Assembly (NCBI GenBank): GCA_023384675.1
Contig: JAHDVK010000002.1
Location: 248,001-312,000, forward strand
Direction of reading: 5' to 3'
Source: Bryobacteraceae bacterium
Lineage (GTDB): Bacteria > Acidobacteriota > Terriglobia > Bryobacterales > Bryobacteraceae
DNA: 64,000 nt
Both the position numbers and the translations under genes were made by a program. The notes beneath the pieces were generated by a model. That model was not told the DNA's origin, searched no databases, and saw only the letters and a list, made by a program, of their open reading frames with translations. This document shows positions 1 through 7,270 of this stretch, in pieces. The first letter of the stretch is position 1, and every line of letters begins with the position of its first letter.

Positions 1-142
1 AGATTGATTCCTCTACCGGTTGCGCGGCTTGGGAATCATCTTCCTGGACTTCTTCCGGATGAAAAAACTGGTTATCCTCATCAAACGGCAGCCCAAGCGG
101 GCTGTGCGAATCGGACATGAACTGATCTTCAAAGTGGTCCAC
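1..142 (-). CDS. Partial hypothetical protein, acidic N-terminus
   Basis: An open frame on the minus strand runs off the left edge. The visible 47 codons encode a very acidic stretch rich in Asp, Glu and Gln (for example DEDNQFF and QEDDSQ). I chose the GTG at 140-142 because a GGGAGG Shine-Dalgarno-like sequence lies 10 bases upstream; an ATG at 116-118 in the same frame is the alternative. It lies downstream of nrdR on the same strand after about 330 bases. No domain can be recognised from this fragment, so no function is assigned. Confidence 0.5.
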   Translation of the reverse strand, partial: MDHFEDQFMSDSHSPLGLPFDEDNQFFHPEEVQEDDSQAAQPVEESI

Positions 143-474
143 TGGTGGCACACCTCCCAGGTTCGGGCTGAAAGCACAAAACTCCCTGAAAGGGAGCACT
201 CCTGGCTTTTTGCCTTTTCGTTAATTCTTCTGTTTTGTTCAAGCTGCCGAAACGGAGTCTACACCGGGCGTTGCTTTCAGCTTCCGCACATGACCCCGCG
301 ATAGGGGGTGGCAAGTCATCGATCGACGCGGAAAACGCACCTAGGCCGACAAGACGCTCCGAGTTAGCATACCATGAATCGATGGCGCAGACAAAGCGCA
401 AAATCACCTACATCTTAGGATGCTCACCGGGACAAATAGTTACACGGATAGTTGCGCCAGTGTTACGCCCCGTT
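143..474. other. Intergenic leader region, no gene
   Basis: About 330 bases between nrdR and the partial gene at the left edge. No convincing coding frame is seen. The stretch holds two small inverted repeats: CTCCCT/AGGGAG (182-196, 3-base loop) and AAGCTG/CAGCTT (241-246 with 278-283). As the leader of the left-edge gene it could form RNA structure. I looked for NrdR boxes and for a cobalamin-riboswitch B12 box and saw neither. Confidence 0.5.
366..395 (-). promoter_or_regulatory. Candidate sigma-70 promoter for the left-edge gene
   Basis: On the minus strand TTTGTC (390-395) and TATGCT (366-371) are separated by 18 bases, a plausible -35/-10 pair about 220 bases upstream of the partial left-edge gene. 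The -35 match is weak, so this is only a candidate. Confidence 0.25.
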
Positions 475-942
475 TCACCCCTGCCGCCGGTTGTGCTTGA
501 TTAGGTGCTTCAGTTCGTTCAGGAACGCTTCGACATCCTGAAAATCGCGATACACCGAAGCGAAGCGGACGTAAGCGATCTTGTCAAGGCCCTTCAAGTG
601 CTGCATGAGTAGTTCTCCGATCTCGGAGGCGGGCATCTCCCGCTCCGGTTTGTCGGCTAGAACGCCCTCCACCTGGTCGACAATCTCGGCGAGCTTCGCC
701 ATGCTGACCGGACGCTTCTCGCAGGCTTTCAGCAATCCAGACAACACTTTCTGACGATCAAACTTCTCCCGGCGGCCGTCTTTTTTGACGACCAGGTAGG
801 GGATTTCATCAATTCTTTCGTATGTAGTAAAACGACGCAGGCACTGGAGGCATTCCCGCCTCCGCCGGATCACGTCGCCTTCCTTGCTTTCGCGCGAATC
901 GATGACCCGGTCCTCGGCGAAACCACAAAACGGACAGATCAT
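475..942 (-). CDS. nrdR: Transcriptional repressor NrdR
   Basis: NrdR is the ATP/dATP-sensing repressor of ribonucleotide reductase genes. The 155-residue product has the family length and both expected parts: an N-terminal zinc ribbon with C3-x2-C6 and C31-x2-C34, and an ATP-cone domain over about residues 48-140. The segment RRECLQCLRRFTTYER is highly characteristic. Its ATG (940-942) overlaps the TGA of the upstream membrane-protein gene (ATGA), and a GAGGAGG Shine-Dalgarno sits inside that gene's last codons, so the two are probably translationally coupled. No ribonucleotide reductase gene is visible in the window. Confidence 0.96.
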   Translation of the reverse strand: MICPFCGFAEDRVIDSRESKEGDVIRRRRECLQCLRRFTTYERIDEIPYLVVKKDGRREKFDRQKVLSGLLKACEKRPVSMAKLAEIVDQVEGVLADKPEREMPASEIGELLMQHLKGLDKIAYVRFASVYRDFQDVEAFLNELKHLIKHNRRQG

Positions 943-1991
943 GTCCGGCCGACCTCCTCGTCTAAATCCCTCATTCTCATAAAGTTCACACCGTCTTGGA
1001 GAGCCAGGAGCAAGCCGGCTGGAACAATTCCTACAAAAGCAGTTACCCAGATTGCGACGGCGATGCCAGCCGCCTCCTCGATGCGCAAACCAAACAACTC
1101 CACCAGGACCACGGCGGCAGCCACTTGCATCCCCCCACCGACCCCGGGTATCTGGATGATGCTGCCGAAAGAGACAAATCCGATGAAGATCAGCACTTCG
1201 CCGAGCCGCATCTCAGCCGTGCTGGAGAAGGCCCGGAACACGGCAAAGTATCCGGAAACGACGATGGCCCATTCCAAGATACTCCAACCGAGCAGGCGGG
1301 CGACAGCGCTGCTGCTGCGAGTGGAGCCGAAGCCCTCTTCAAGCGAGGCCAGCATGCCGTCGGCCCGCTTTCGGGGGCCTTCGCTCAACAGATCGAGGAA
1401 CGGACGGAGCCGCCCGCCCAAATCGTGCGACCAGCGGCTCAGGCCGGCGAACACGGCCAGGCACACCAAGCCGAGGCCCGCGGCCGCCCAGCCGCCGGCG
1501 CGCAGGGCCCATTCCAGTACCGGACCGGTGCGCCTTTCGGGGCCGCCTGTGACCAGCGCAAGGGCAAGGCCGAACAGCACCAGCACCAGCAGCAGATCGC
1601 AAATCCGTTCGATCAGCCAGGCGGCCATCTGGGAACTGAAGGGCACCTGTTCGCGGGACGCGATCAGGTAAGGCCGCACCAGTTCGCCGGGCCGGCCGAG
1701 CAGGATGATGGCGGTGTAGCCTATGGCCGTGGCTTTGAAAAGGCCCCAGAGCGAGGGACGCGGCCGCAGCGGCTCCAGCAGCACGGCCCAGCGCAGTGCG
1801 CGGCCGTAGTAAGAGCCCAGCATGATCATGAGCGAGGCCAGGAGCCAGCGCACGTCGGCCTTTCGCCACACTTCGAGCAGTTCGCTGACATCGAATCCGT
1901 CCTCGCCGCGCCAGCGGATGCCGAGCCACACCGCGAGCGCCAGCGCGGCCAGGGCGGCCCATCCGGTCCACCAGTATCTCTTCCGGCTCAG
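939..1991 (-). CDS. Flippase-like/LPG-synthase TM-domain membrane protein (UPF0104/YbhN type)
   Basis: Polytopic inner-membrane protein of the lysylphosphatidylglycerol synthase transmembrane-region family. The GRPGELVRPYLIA motif and the pattern of about eight hydrophobic helices fit the family; members are linked to lipid or polyprenol-lipid translocation. The first ATG/GTG/TTG start is the GTG at 1929-1931, which would cut the first helix. An in-frame CTG at 1989-1991 lies 7 bases after a perfect AGGAGG and adds MSRKRYWW plus an Ala/Leu-rich helix, giving 350 residues; an in-frame TGA lies just upstream. I therefore prefer the CTG start, by inference. The C-terminus overlaps nrdR by 4 bases. 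Confidence 0.8.
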   Translation of the reverse strand: MSRKRYWWTGWAALAALALAVWLGIRWRGEDGFDVSELLEVWRKADVRWLLASLMIMLGSYYGRALRWAVLLEPLRPRPSLWGLFKATAIGYTAIILLGRPGELVRPYLIASREQVPFSSQMAAWLIERICDLLLVLVLFGLALALVTGGPERRTGPVLEWALRAGGWAAAGLGLVCLAVFAGLSRWSHDLGGRLRPFLDLLSEGPRKRADGMLASLEEGFGSTRSSSAVARLLGWSILEWAIVVSGYFAVFRAFSSTAEMRLGEVLIFIGFVSFGSIIQIPGVGGGMQVAAAVVLVELFGLRIEEAAGIAVAIWVTAFVGIVPAGLLLALQDGVNFMRMRDLDEEVGRT

Positions 1992-2212
1992 AGAAGCTCC
2001 TCCTGCCGCCGTTCATCCGGGTTTTCGCGGCATTCATCCTGGAATCGGGGCGCTTCAGGGCGCGGGATCGAATAAAATAGGGATGCCACGGATCAGTTCC
2101 AGCACTTTGAACGAACTTCCCATGATAATTCCTCGTCTCCTGGAGTGGAAGGAAAGAAATCGGGCGCCGCTCAGCGGAATGTCCTTCCTTCCCCAAGAGA
2201 TCGGGAATTGTC

Positions 2213-2869
2213 ATGGTCACCGCCACTCAAACCTTACAGCCCGCCCCGCTCGCCAGCGCGACAGGCTGGAACTCCGGCTGGAGCCGGACGGCCGTGACTG
2301 AACGGGACGCCGATTTCGAACTCGTGCAACGCTGCCTCTCGGGGGACGAACACGCCTGGGAGGACCTGGTGAAGATCCATACCCGGCGTGTGTATGGGAT
2401 CTGTTACCGCTTCACCGGCCGCGATACGGAAGCGCAGGACCTCACGCAGGAGGTCTTCCTTCGCGTCTTCCGTTCCGTGGGGAGTTTTCGCGCCGGTGAA
2501 GGGTCCTTTACCGTCTGGCTTTCGCGGGTCACGAGAAACCTGCTGATCGACCACTATCGCCGGACCCGCATGGACCGCGCGACGGATTCGATCGAGGACC
2601 AGTTGCCGATGCTCGAGCAGCGGGGCGCAATCGAAGGGCGGACCGACGCCATGCTTGCCGGCCGCGAAGCCGGCGAACTGCTCCAGGGCGCGCTTGCGCG
2701 CCTCAGCCCCGAGTTGCGGGAAACCGTGATTCTGCGCGACATTGAGGAACTCGAATACCGGGAGATTGCCCAGGTGCTGAACGTGCCGGAAGGCACCGTG
2801 AAATCCCGGCTCAACCGCGGACGGGCCGAATTGGCCCGCATCCTGCGCCGGCACAAGGTGGCGTTATGA
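2213..2869 (+). CDS. ECF-family RNA polymerase sigma factor
   Basis: A 218-residue group-4 (ECF) sigma-70 factor. Region 2 is at about residues 43-112, including the DTEAQDLTQEVFLRVFRSV segment, and region 4 at about 158-212, ending with the helix-turn-helix REIAQVLNVPEGTVKSRLNRG. About 25 extra N-terminal residues precede the conserved part; a GTG at 2294 is an alternative start. Its TGA overlaps the ATG of the zinc-finger anti-sigma gene, so it heads a co-translated operon that runs to about 5986 and probably controls its own operon. Confidence 0.93.
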   Translation: MVTATQTLQPAPLASATGWNSGWSRTAVTERDADFELVQRCLSGDEHAWEDLVKIHTRRVYGICYRFTGRDTEAQDLTQEVFLRVFRSVGSFRAGEGSFTVWLSRVTRNLLIDHYRRTRMDRATDSIEDQLPMLEQRGAIEGRTDAMLAGREAGELLQGALARLSPELRETVILRDIEELEYREIAQVLNVPEGTVKSRLNRGRAELARILRRHKVAL

Positions 2870-3504
2870 AGTGCGTCGATCTCGAAGCCCTGCTTTGCGA
2901 CTATGTCGACGGCACGCTTACGCCCGCGGAGCGCGCCACGGTCGAGTTGCACCTCGGCCAGTGCCCCGCCTGCCGCCAGTTGGCCGCCGACGCCGCCGAA
3001 GCCGTTCAGTTTATCGAGCGCGCCGCCGTGGTGGAGCCCCCGCCCGCGCTGGTGAACAGGATTCTGTTTGAGGCCCGGCAGATGAGTGCGTCAGCCCGGC
3101 CGCGCGGCGCGCGCCGCGGCTTCCTCCGGTTCTTCGAGCCGTTTCTGCAACCCCGGTTCGCCATGGGCATGGCGATGACCATCCTGTCGTTCTCCATGCT
3201 CGGACGCTTCTCCGGGATTCAGGTCCGGCAGCTGCGTGCCGCCGATCTCGAACCCGCCAAGGTGTGGGCGACGCTCGAAGATAAAGCCCACCGCGCGTGG
3301 CAACGCACCAAGAAATACTACGAAAGCCTCCGCGTGGTCTACGAGATCCAGCAGACTTTGAATGACTGGAACCAGACCGCGGAGGAGGCCGCCCCAGCCA
3401 ATGGCGAAGGAAGCGCCAGCGGGGCTCTCGAAGGGCCGATTCCTGCCCGGCCTCGGGGGGAGACACCCAATCCGACTGACGAAATCGAGAGGATAGCGCC
3501 ATGA
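2866..3504 (+). CDS. Zinc-finger anti-sigma factor (membrane-anchored)
   Basis: The 212-residue product begins with a zf-HC2 anti-sigma zinc finger, H29-x3-C33-x2-C36, within LHLGQCPACRQL. A single transmembrane stretch follows at about residues 98-118, then an extracytoplasmic tail of about 90 residues. Position directly after and overlapping the ECF sigma gene (ATGA) supports pairing: it would hold the sigma factor at the membrane until an envelope signal arrives. It also overlaps the next gene by 4 bases. Confidence 0.9.
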   Translation: MKCVDLEALLCDYVDGTLTPAERATVELHLGQCPACRQLAADAAEAVQFIERAAVVEPPPALVNRILFEARQMSASARPRGARRGFLRFFEPFLQPRFAMGMAMTILSFSMLGRFSGIQVRQLRAADLEPAKVWATLEDKAHRAWQRTKKYYESLRVVYEIQQTLNDWNQTAEEAAPANGEGSASGALEGPIPARPRGETPNPTDEIERIAP

Positions 3505-4175
3505 CTACGGCCAGCGACAACCCCAAACCCGTCACCGCGTACTGCCGCGCGTGCGGCAAGCCGCTTACAGAAGACACGGCCCATGTCGCCGAAGGAACCA
3601 TCTATTGCGAAGAGCATGCGCCCGCCGCGGCGCCTCCCCCGGCGGCCGAACAGGCCTCGCCCTATAGCGCGCCGGCAGGCGCCGCGCCGCTGGCCAATCC
3701 CGCCGCCAGTCCCGGACTCGCCTTTGTGCTCGGCCTGCTGCCCGGCGTCGGAGCCATCTACAACGGCCAGTACGCCAAAGGCGTCGTGCATGTGTTGATT
3801 CTCGGGCTGCTCATCAGCATCAGCAGCTCTGGAGCCGCCGGCGGCCTGGAGCCGCTGTTCGGCATGCTCATCGCCGTCTTCTGGTTCTATATGGCGTTCG
3901 AGGCCTACCACACGGCGCGCAAACGGCAACTCGGCGAACCGATTGAGGAGTTCTCCTCGCTCATCAATGTCGATCCCCGCCGCGGCGGATCGCCCGTGCT
4001 GCCCGCCGGCTTGATTGTTCTCGGCGTCATTTTCCTGCTGAACAACCTTGGCGTCTTTTACATAGGCCAGATCCTGCGCTGGTGGCCGGTGCTGCTGATT
4101 GTCGCGGGCGCCTGGATGTTGTATCTGCGTATGCGGCCGGGTGCGCCTGCGCCGCCGAGGGAGGAGGAGCCATGA
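3501..4175 (+). CDS. B-box zinc-ribbon and LiaF/DUF5668-like membrane protein
   Basis: A 224-residue protein. Residues 15-39 hold a C15-x2-C18...C36-x2-H39 zinc site like B-box fingers. A Pro/Ala linker follows, then two hydrophobic helices with a TM2-like look (GLLPGVGAIYNGQYAKG), and a C-terminal two-helix module at about 165-212 with the order LIVLGVIFLLNN...WWPVLLIVAGAWML. That module recurs in the next three proteins of the operon. ATG overlaps the anti-sigma stop and the TGA overlaps the next ATG. Probably part of an envelope-sensing set; its exact role is unknown. Confidence 0.8.
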   Translation: MTTASDNPKPVTAYCRACGKPLTEDTAHVAEGTIYCEEHAPAAAPPPAAEQASPYSAPAGAAPLANPAASPGLAFVLGLLPGVGAIYNGQYAKGVVHVLILGLLISISSSGAAGGLEPLFGMLIAVFWFYMAFEAYHTARKRQLGEPIEEFSSLINVDPRRGGSPVLPAGLIVLGVIFLLNNLGVFYIGQILRWWPVLLIVAGAWMLYLRMRPGAPAPPREEEP

Positions 4176-4369
4176 CCCCGCTGGCTGCCCTGATCCGCGC
4201 GCTGCGCGGCCCCTTGATGCTAATCGCGCTCGGGGTGCTGATGGTTGTGCATCGCTCCCAGGACGTCTCCTTCAGCAAAACCTGGCCCGTGCTGCTGATC
4301 CTCTTCGGGCTGATGAAGCTCTTTGAACGCGTCGCGCAGCGTGCATCATTCGAGGAGCAGCGCCCATGA
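4172..4369 (+). CDS. Small two-helix membrane protein (DUF5668-like)
   Basis: A 65-residue protein consisting almost only of the two-helix module (LMLIALGVLMVV ... WPVLLILFGLMKLFERV). The ATG at 4172 is supported by GGAGGAG four bases upstream and a 4-base overlap with the preceding stop; a longer frame exists upstream but lies inside the previous gene. It overlaps the next gene by 4 bases. Likely a tandem duplicate of the module in its neighbours. Confidence 0.75.
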   Translation: MTPLAALIRALRGPLMLIALGVLMVVHRSQDVSFSKTWPVLLILFGLMKLFERVAQRASFEEQRP

Positions 4370-4548
4370 AACGAGAATCCATCGCCGGCCCGCTCGTGTT
4401 GATCGCCATCGGCGCCTTCTTCCTGTTGAAGAAATGGGTGCCGGACTTCCATCTCTTCGAAATGGTTCGGGAATGGTGGCCCGCCCTACTGATTGTCATC
4501 GGGGCGATCATGCTGGCGCAGCGTCTCGCGGGCGGCCGCGCCCGCTAG
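4366..4548 (+). CDS. Small two-helix membrane protein (DUF5668-like)
   Basis: A 60-residue protein with helix 1 LVLIAIGAFFLLKK and helix 2 WWPALLIVIGAIMLAQRL, the same module as in the genes on either side. The start is fixed by ATGA overlap with the upstream gene. The ending is basic (GGRAR). Membrane location is clear; function is unknown. Confidence 0.78.
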   Translation: MKRESIAGPLVLIAIGAFFLLKKWVPDFHLFEMVREWWPALLIVIGAIMLAQRLAGGRAR

Positions 4549-4576
4549 GAGTTTTTTCGAGAAAGGAGCGCCCAGG

Positions 4577-5986
4577 ATGAAACGCGGATCTATCATCACC
4601 CCGCTGCTGCTGATCCTGATCGGCGTGGTGTTTCTGCTCAAGAATATTAAGCCGGAGCTGCCCGTCTTCCAGATCGTCTTCGACTGGTGGCCGTTCCTGC
4701 TGATCGGCTGGGGCGGACTGCGGCTGATCGAAATCCTCGTCAGCTATTTTCGCGGCTCCGCGCTGCCCGTTGCCGGCGTGTCCGGCGGGGAGTGGGCCTT
4801 GGTTGTCATCCTTACGCTGGTGGGCTCCTCCGTCTGGGGCATCCAGCGCTTCAGCCGCGGCGACCACGGCTGGCTGCGCATCGGCGACATGGAATTCTTC
4901 CACCAGACCTTCGATTACCCGATGGACCCGGCCGCGCAGCCCGCGGGCGCCGCGCCCCGCATCGTCATCGAAAACTTGCGCGGCTCGATTCGCGTCATCG
5001 GCGCGGACACGAACGAGGTCCGGCTCACGGGACGCAAGTCCATCCGCGCCAACAACAGCCGCGACGCGGACGCGGCCAATGAGAAGACGCGCCTCGAGTT
5101 CACTTCCACCGGCGACATCGTCACCTTGCGTACGGGACAGGAACAGAGTTCGCAGGCGAGAATCCGCTCCAACCTCGAGATCACCGTGCCGCGCGGCGCT
5201 TCCGTGGAAGCCCGCGGCCGCGACCTCGACGTGGATATCGCCGATCTGCAGGGCAACGTCGACATCGTCTCCGATAAGGCCGGCGTGCGGCTGCAGAACA
5301 TCGGCGGCAAAGTCCGCGCCGACCTGCGCGGCAGCGATATCATCCGCGGCTTCGATATCCGCGGCGATGTCGAACTCAAGGGCCGCGGCCGTGACATCGA
5401 ACTCGAAAACGTTGCGGGCGAGGTCACCATCAATGGCTCCTATTCAGGCGAAACCACGCTCCGCCGCATCGCCAAACCCGTGCGCTTCGAAAGCTCCGTC
5501 ACCAACGTCCGCTTTGAAGGCTTGCCAGGCGAAATGCGCCTCACGCTCAACCGGCTCGCCACGGAGAATGCCACCGGACCGGTCGAGATCCGCACCAGGT
5601 CCAAGGATGTCGAACTGGCGGAAACCAATGGCGCGATCAAAGTGAACACCACGCGCGGCGATGTCGCCATCCGCCAGTCCACCGCTCCCAAGTCGCCCAT
5701 CGATGTCGAGATCTCCTCCGGGAACATCGATCTCGCCCTGCCGGCGGCCGCGACGTTCAAGCTGAATGCCGAGACCGAACGCGGCGCCATCGTCAACGAT
5801 TTCAGCCTCGTGTTCAAGGAGACCACGACCGAGCGCGGTTCCAAACTCGAAGGGACCCTCGGCGCCGGCCCCGAGATTCGCCTGAAGACCAACCGCGGCG
5901 AAGTCTCTCTGCGCAAGGTCGCGCCGATTGAAACGGCGCCCCCGGGCAAGGCGCCCAAGGCCGAGCCGAAGGTGGAGACCTTTTAG
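4577..5986 (+). CDS. DUF5668-like membrane module fused to DUF4097 beta-repeat domain
   Basis: The 469-residue product starts with the two-helix module (PLLLILIGVVFLLKN ... WWPFLLIGWGGLRLIEIL), has a third helix at about residues 72-92, and then a long repetitive beta-strand region of the DUF4097 putative-adhesin kind (about 120-460), with alternating phrases such as GRDLDVDIADLQGNVDIVSD. I chose the ATG at 4577 because AGGAG lies 9 bases upstream. It ends the sigma operon and its stop overlaps galK convergently by 4 bases. Probably displayed outside the membrane; a sensory or adhesive role is inference. Confidence 0.85.
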   Translation: MKRGSIITPLLLILIGVVFLLKNIKPELPVFQIVFDWWPFLLIGWGGLRLIEILVSYFRGSALPVAGVSGGEWALVVILTLVGSSVWGIQRFSRGDHGWLRIGDMEFFHQTFDYPMDPAAQPAGAAPRIVIENLRGSIRVIGADTNEVRLTGRKSIRANNSRDADAANEKTRLEFTSTGDIVTLRTGQEQSSQARIRSNLEITVPRGASVEARGRDLDVDIADLQGNVDIVSDKAGVRLQNIGGKVRADLRGSDIIRGFDIRGDVELKGRGRDIELENVAGEVTINGSYSGETTLRRIAKPVRFESSVTNVRFEGLPGEMRLTLNRLATENATGPVEIRTRSKDVELAETNGAIKVNTTRGDVAIRQSTAPKSPIDVEISSGNIDLALPAAATFKLNAETERGAIVNDFSLVFKETTTERGSKLEGTLGAGPEIRLKTNRGEVSLRKVAPIETAPPGKAPKAEPKVETF

Positions 5987-7080
5987 CCGGCGGCCTTCCG
6001 GATTGCGTGCGCGCCCGCCGCGGGCGTCGTGACGATCACCGCCGGATCGAGTTGATAGCGGGCCTGGTAACGGGCCCGCATTTCTTTGGCGAAAGCCTCT
6101 TCGGAGCCGCGGTCCACCAGGTTCACCGTGCAGCCGCCGAACCCCCCGCCTGTCATCCGCGCGCCATGCACGCCCGGCAGCGTCAGCGCGGTGGCCACCA
6201 GGAAATCCAGCTCTTCGCAGGAGACTTCATAATCGTCCCGCAGACTCCGGTGCGATTCCACGAACAACTGACCCATGCGCGCCAGATCGCCCGCCGCCGC
6301 GGCGGCGTGAAACTGCCGCACGCGCCAGTTCTCAAGCACGTTATGCCGCGCCCGCGCCAACGGGATCTCGGGGATCGAGGAAGCGGCGCGCTCCAGTTCG
6401 CCCAGGGTCACATCGCGCAAGGCTTGCTTGCCGGGGAAGTGGGACAAGGCCTCCTGGCACTGCGCCACCCGCTCGCGGTAGGCCGACGAACCCAACTCGT
6501 GCTTCACCATCGAGTTCACCACCACGATCGAGACGCCCTCGGGCAGCGGCACGCGTTCGTGCGTCTGGGCCCGGCAATCCAGCAGCATCGCCGCGCCCGC
6601 TTCGCCGAACACCGACGCGTACTGGTCCATGATGCCGCAGGGCATCCCCACGAAATTGCGTTCCGCCCGCTGGCACAGCCGCGCCAACTCGATCTTATCG
6701 AGGGGACGCCCGTCCAGCAGCGCCAGCGCCGAAGCCACCTCGAGCGCCGCCGACGAAGACAGCCCAGAGCCTGTTGGCACCGTCGCATCGATTTCGAGCG
6801 CCATTCCCTTCAACTTCAAGCCCAATGCCAGCAGTTCGCGCGCCACGCCCAGCGGGTAGTCGGACCAGTGCCTGGCCGGCTTCAGCGCCGCCAGTTCATC
6901 GAGCCGCACCGTCCGCGTATCCGAGTACTGCCGCGAGGACAGCCGCAATTCCGGCGCTTTGACCGCTGAGGCCCGCACCGTGCAGCCCAACTCGATCGCA
7001 ATCGGCAGCACGAAGCCGTCGTTGTAGTCCGTGTGTTCGCCGATCAAATTCACCCGGCCCGGCGCATGGTACGCCTTCAT
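5983..7080 (-). CDS. galK: Galactokinase
   Basis: Phosphorylates alpha-D-galactose at C1 with ATP, the first committed Leloir step. The 365-residue GHMP kinase has the galactokinase signature GRVNLIGEHTDYNDGFVLP near the N-terminus, the ATP-binding motif PTGSGLSSSAALE at about 106-118, and the C-terminal GFGGCTVNLV. It is the last gene of a three-gene operon behind a sodium/sugar symporter; its ATG overlaps the stop of the 61-aa membrane protein by 4 bases. Confidence 0.96.
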   Translation of the reverse strand: MKAYHAPGRVNLIGEHTDYNDGFVLPIAIELGCTVRASAVKAPELRLSSRQYSDTRTVRLDELAALKPARHWSDYPLGVARELLALGLKLKGMALEIDATVPTGSGLSSSAALEVASALALLDGRPLDKIELARLCQRAERNFVGMPCGIMDQYASVFGEAGAAMLLDCRAQTHERVPLPEGVSIVVVNSMVKHELGSSAYRERVAQCQEALSHFPGKQALRDVTLGELERAASSIPEIPLARARHNVLENWRVRQFHAAAAAGDLARMGQLFVESHRSLRDDYEVSCEELDFLVATALTLPGVHGARMTGGGFGGCTVNLVDRGSEEAFAKEMRARYQARYQLDPAVIVTTPAAGAHAIRKAAG

Positions 7081-7262
7081 GACCGCGCCTGCCGCGCCAA
7101 AACGAGGAAAATCGCGCCAAAAACGACCGAAAACACGCCAAATTGCAGGTTCAGGTTCGTTTCCAGCAGCGGCGCGCGGAAATCCGCCGCCAGTCCCGTG
7201 ATCAGCATCACCAATCCCAGCAGCAGGAAGAAATAACCGGCCGGTTTGCGAAGATCAAGCAT
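7077..7262 (-). CDS. Small membrane protein between symporter and galK
   Basis: A 61-residue protein with two hydrophobic helices (YFFLLLGLVMLITGLAA and QFGVFSVVFGAIFLVLA). The start is the ATG at 7260-7262, 8 bases after the symporter stop, and its TGA overlaps the galK ATG. The tight fit argues for a real, co-translated gene rather than chance. Function unknown; an accessory to sugar uptake is a guess from position. Confidence 0.75.
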   Translation of the reverse strand: MLDLRKPAGYFFLLLGLVMLITGLAADFRAPLLETNLNLQFGVFSVVFGAIFLVLARQARS

Positions 7263-7270
7263 AAAAAGCC

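Noticed and set aside
143-474. Cobalamin riboswitch or NrdR box in the leader of the left-edge gene
   Set aside because: No B12-box-like sequence and no NrdR-box-like palindrome could be found.
1339-2226. 295-codon minus-strand frame overlapping the flippase-like gene
   Set aside because: Arg/Ala/Gly-rich shadow in another frame; the flippase-like frame has the family motifs. Only its 5' untranslated part overlaps free sequence.
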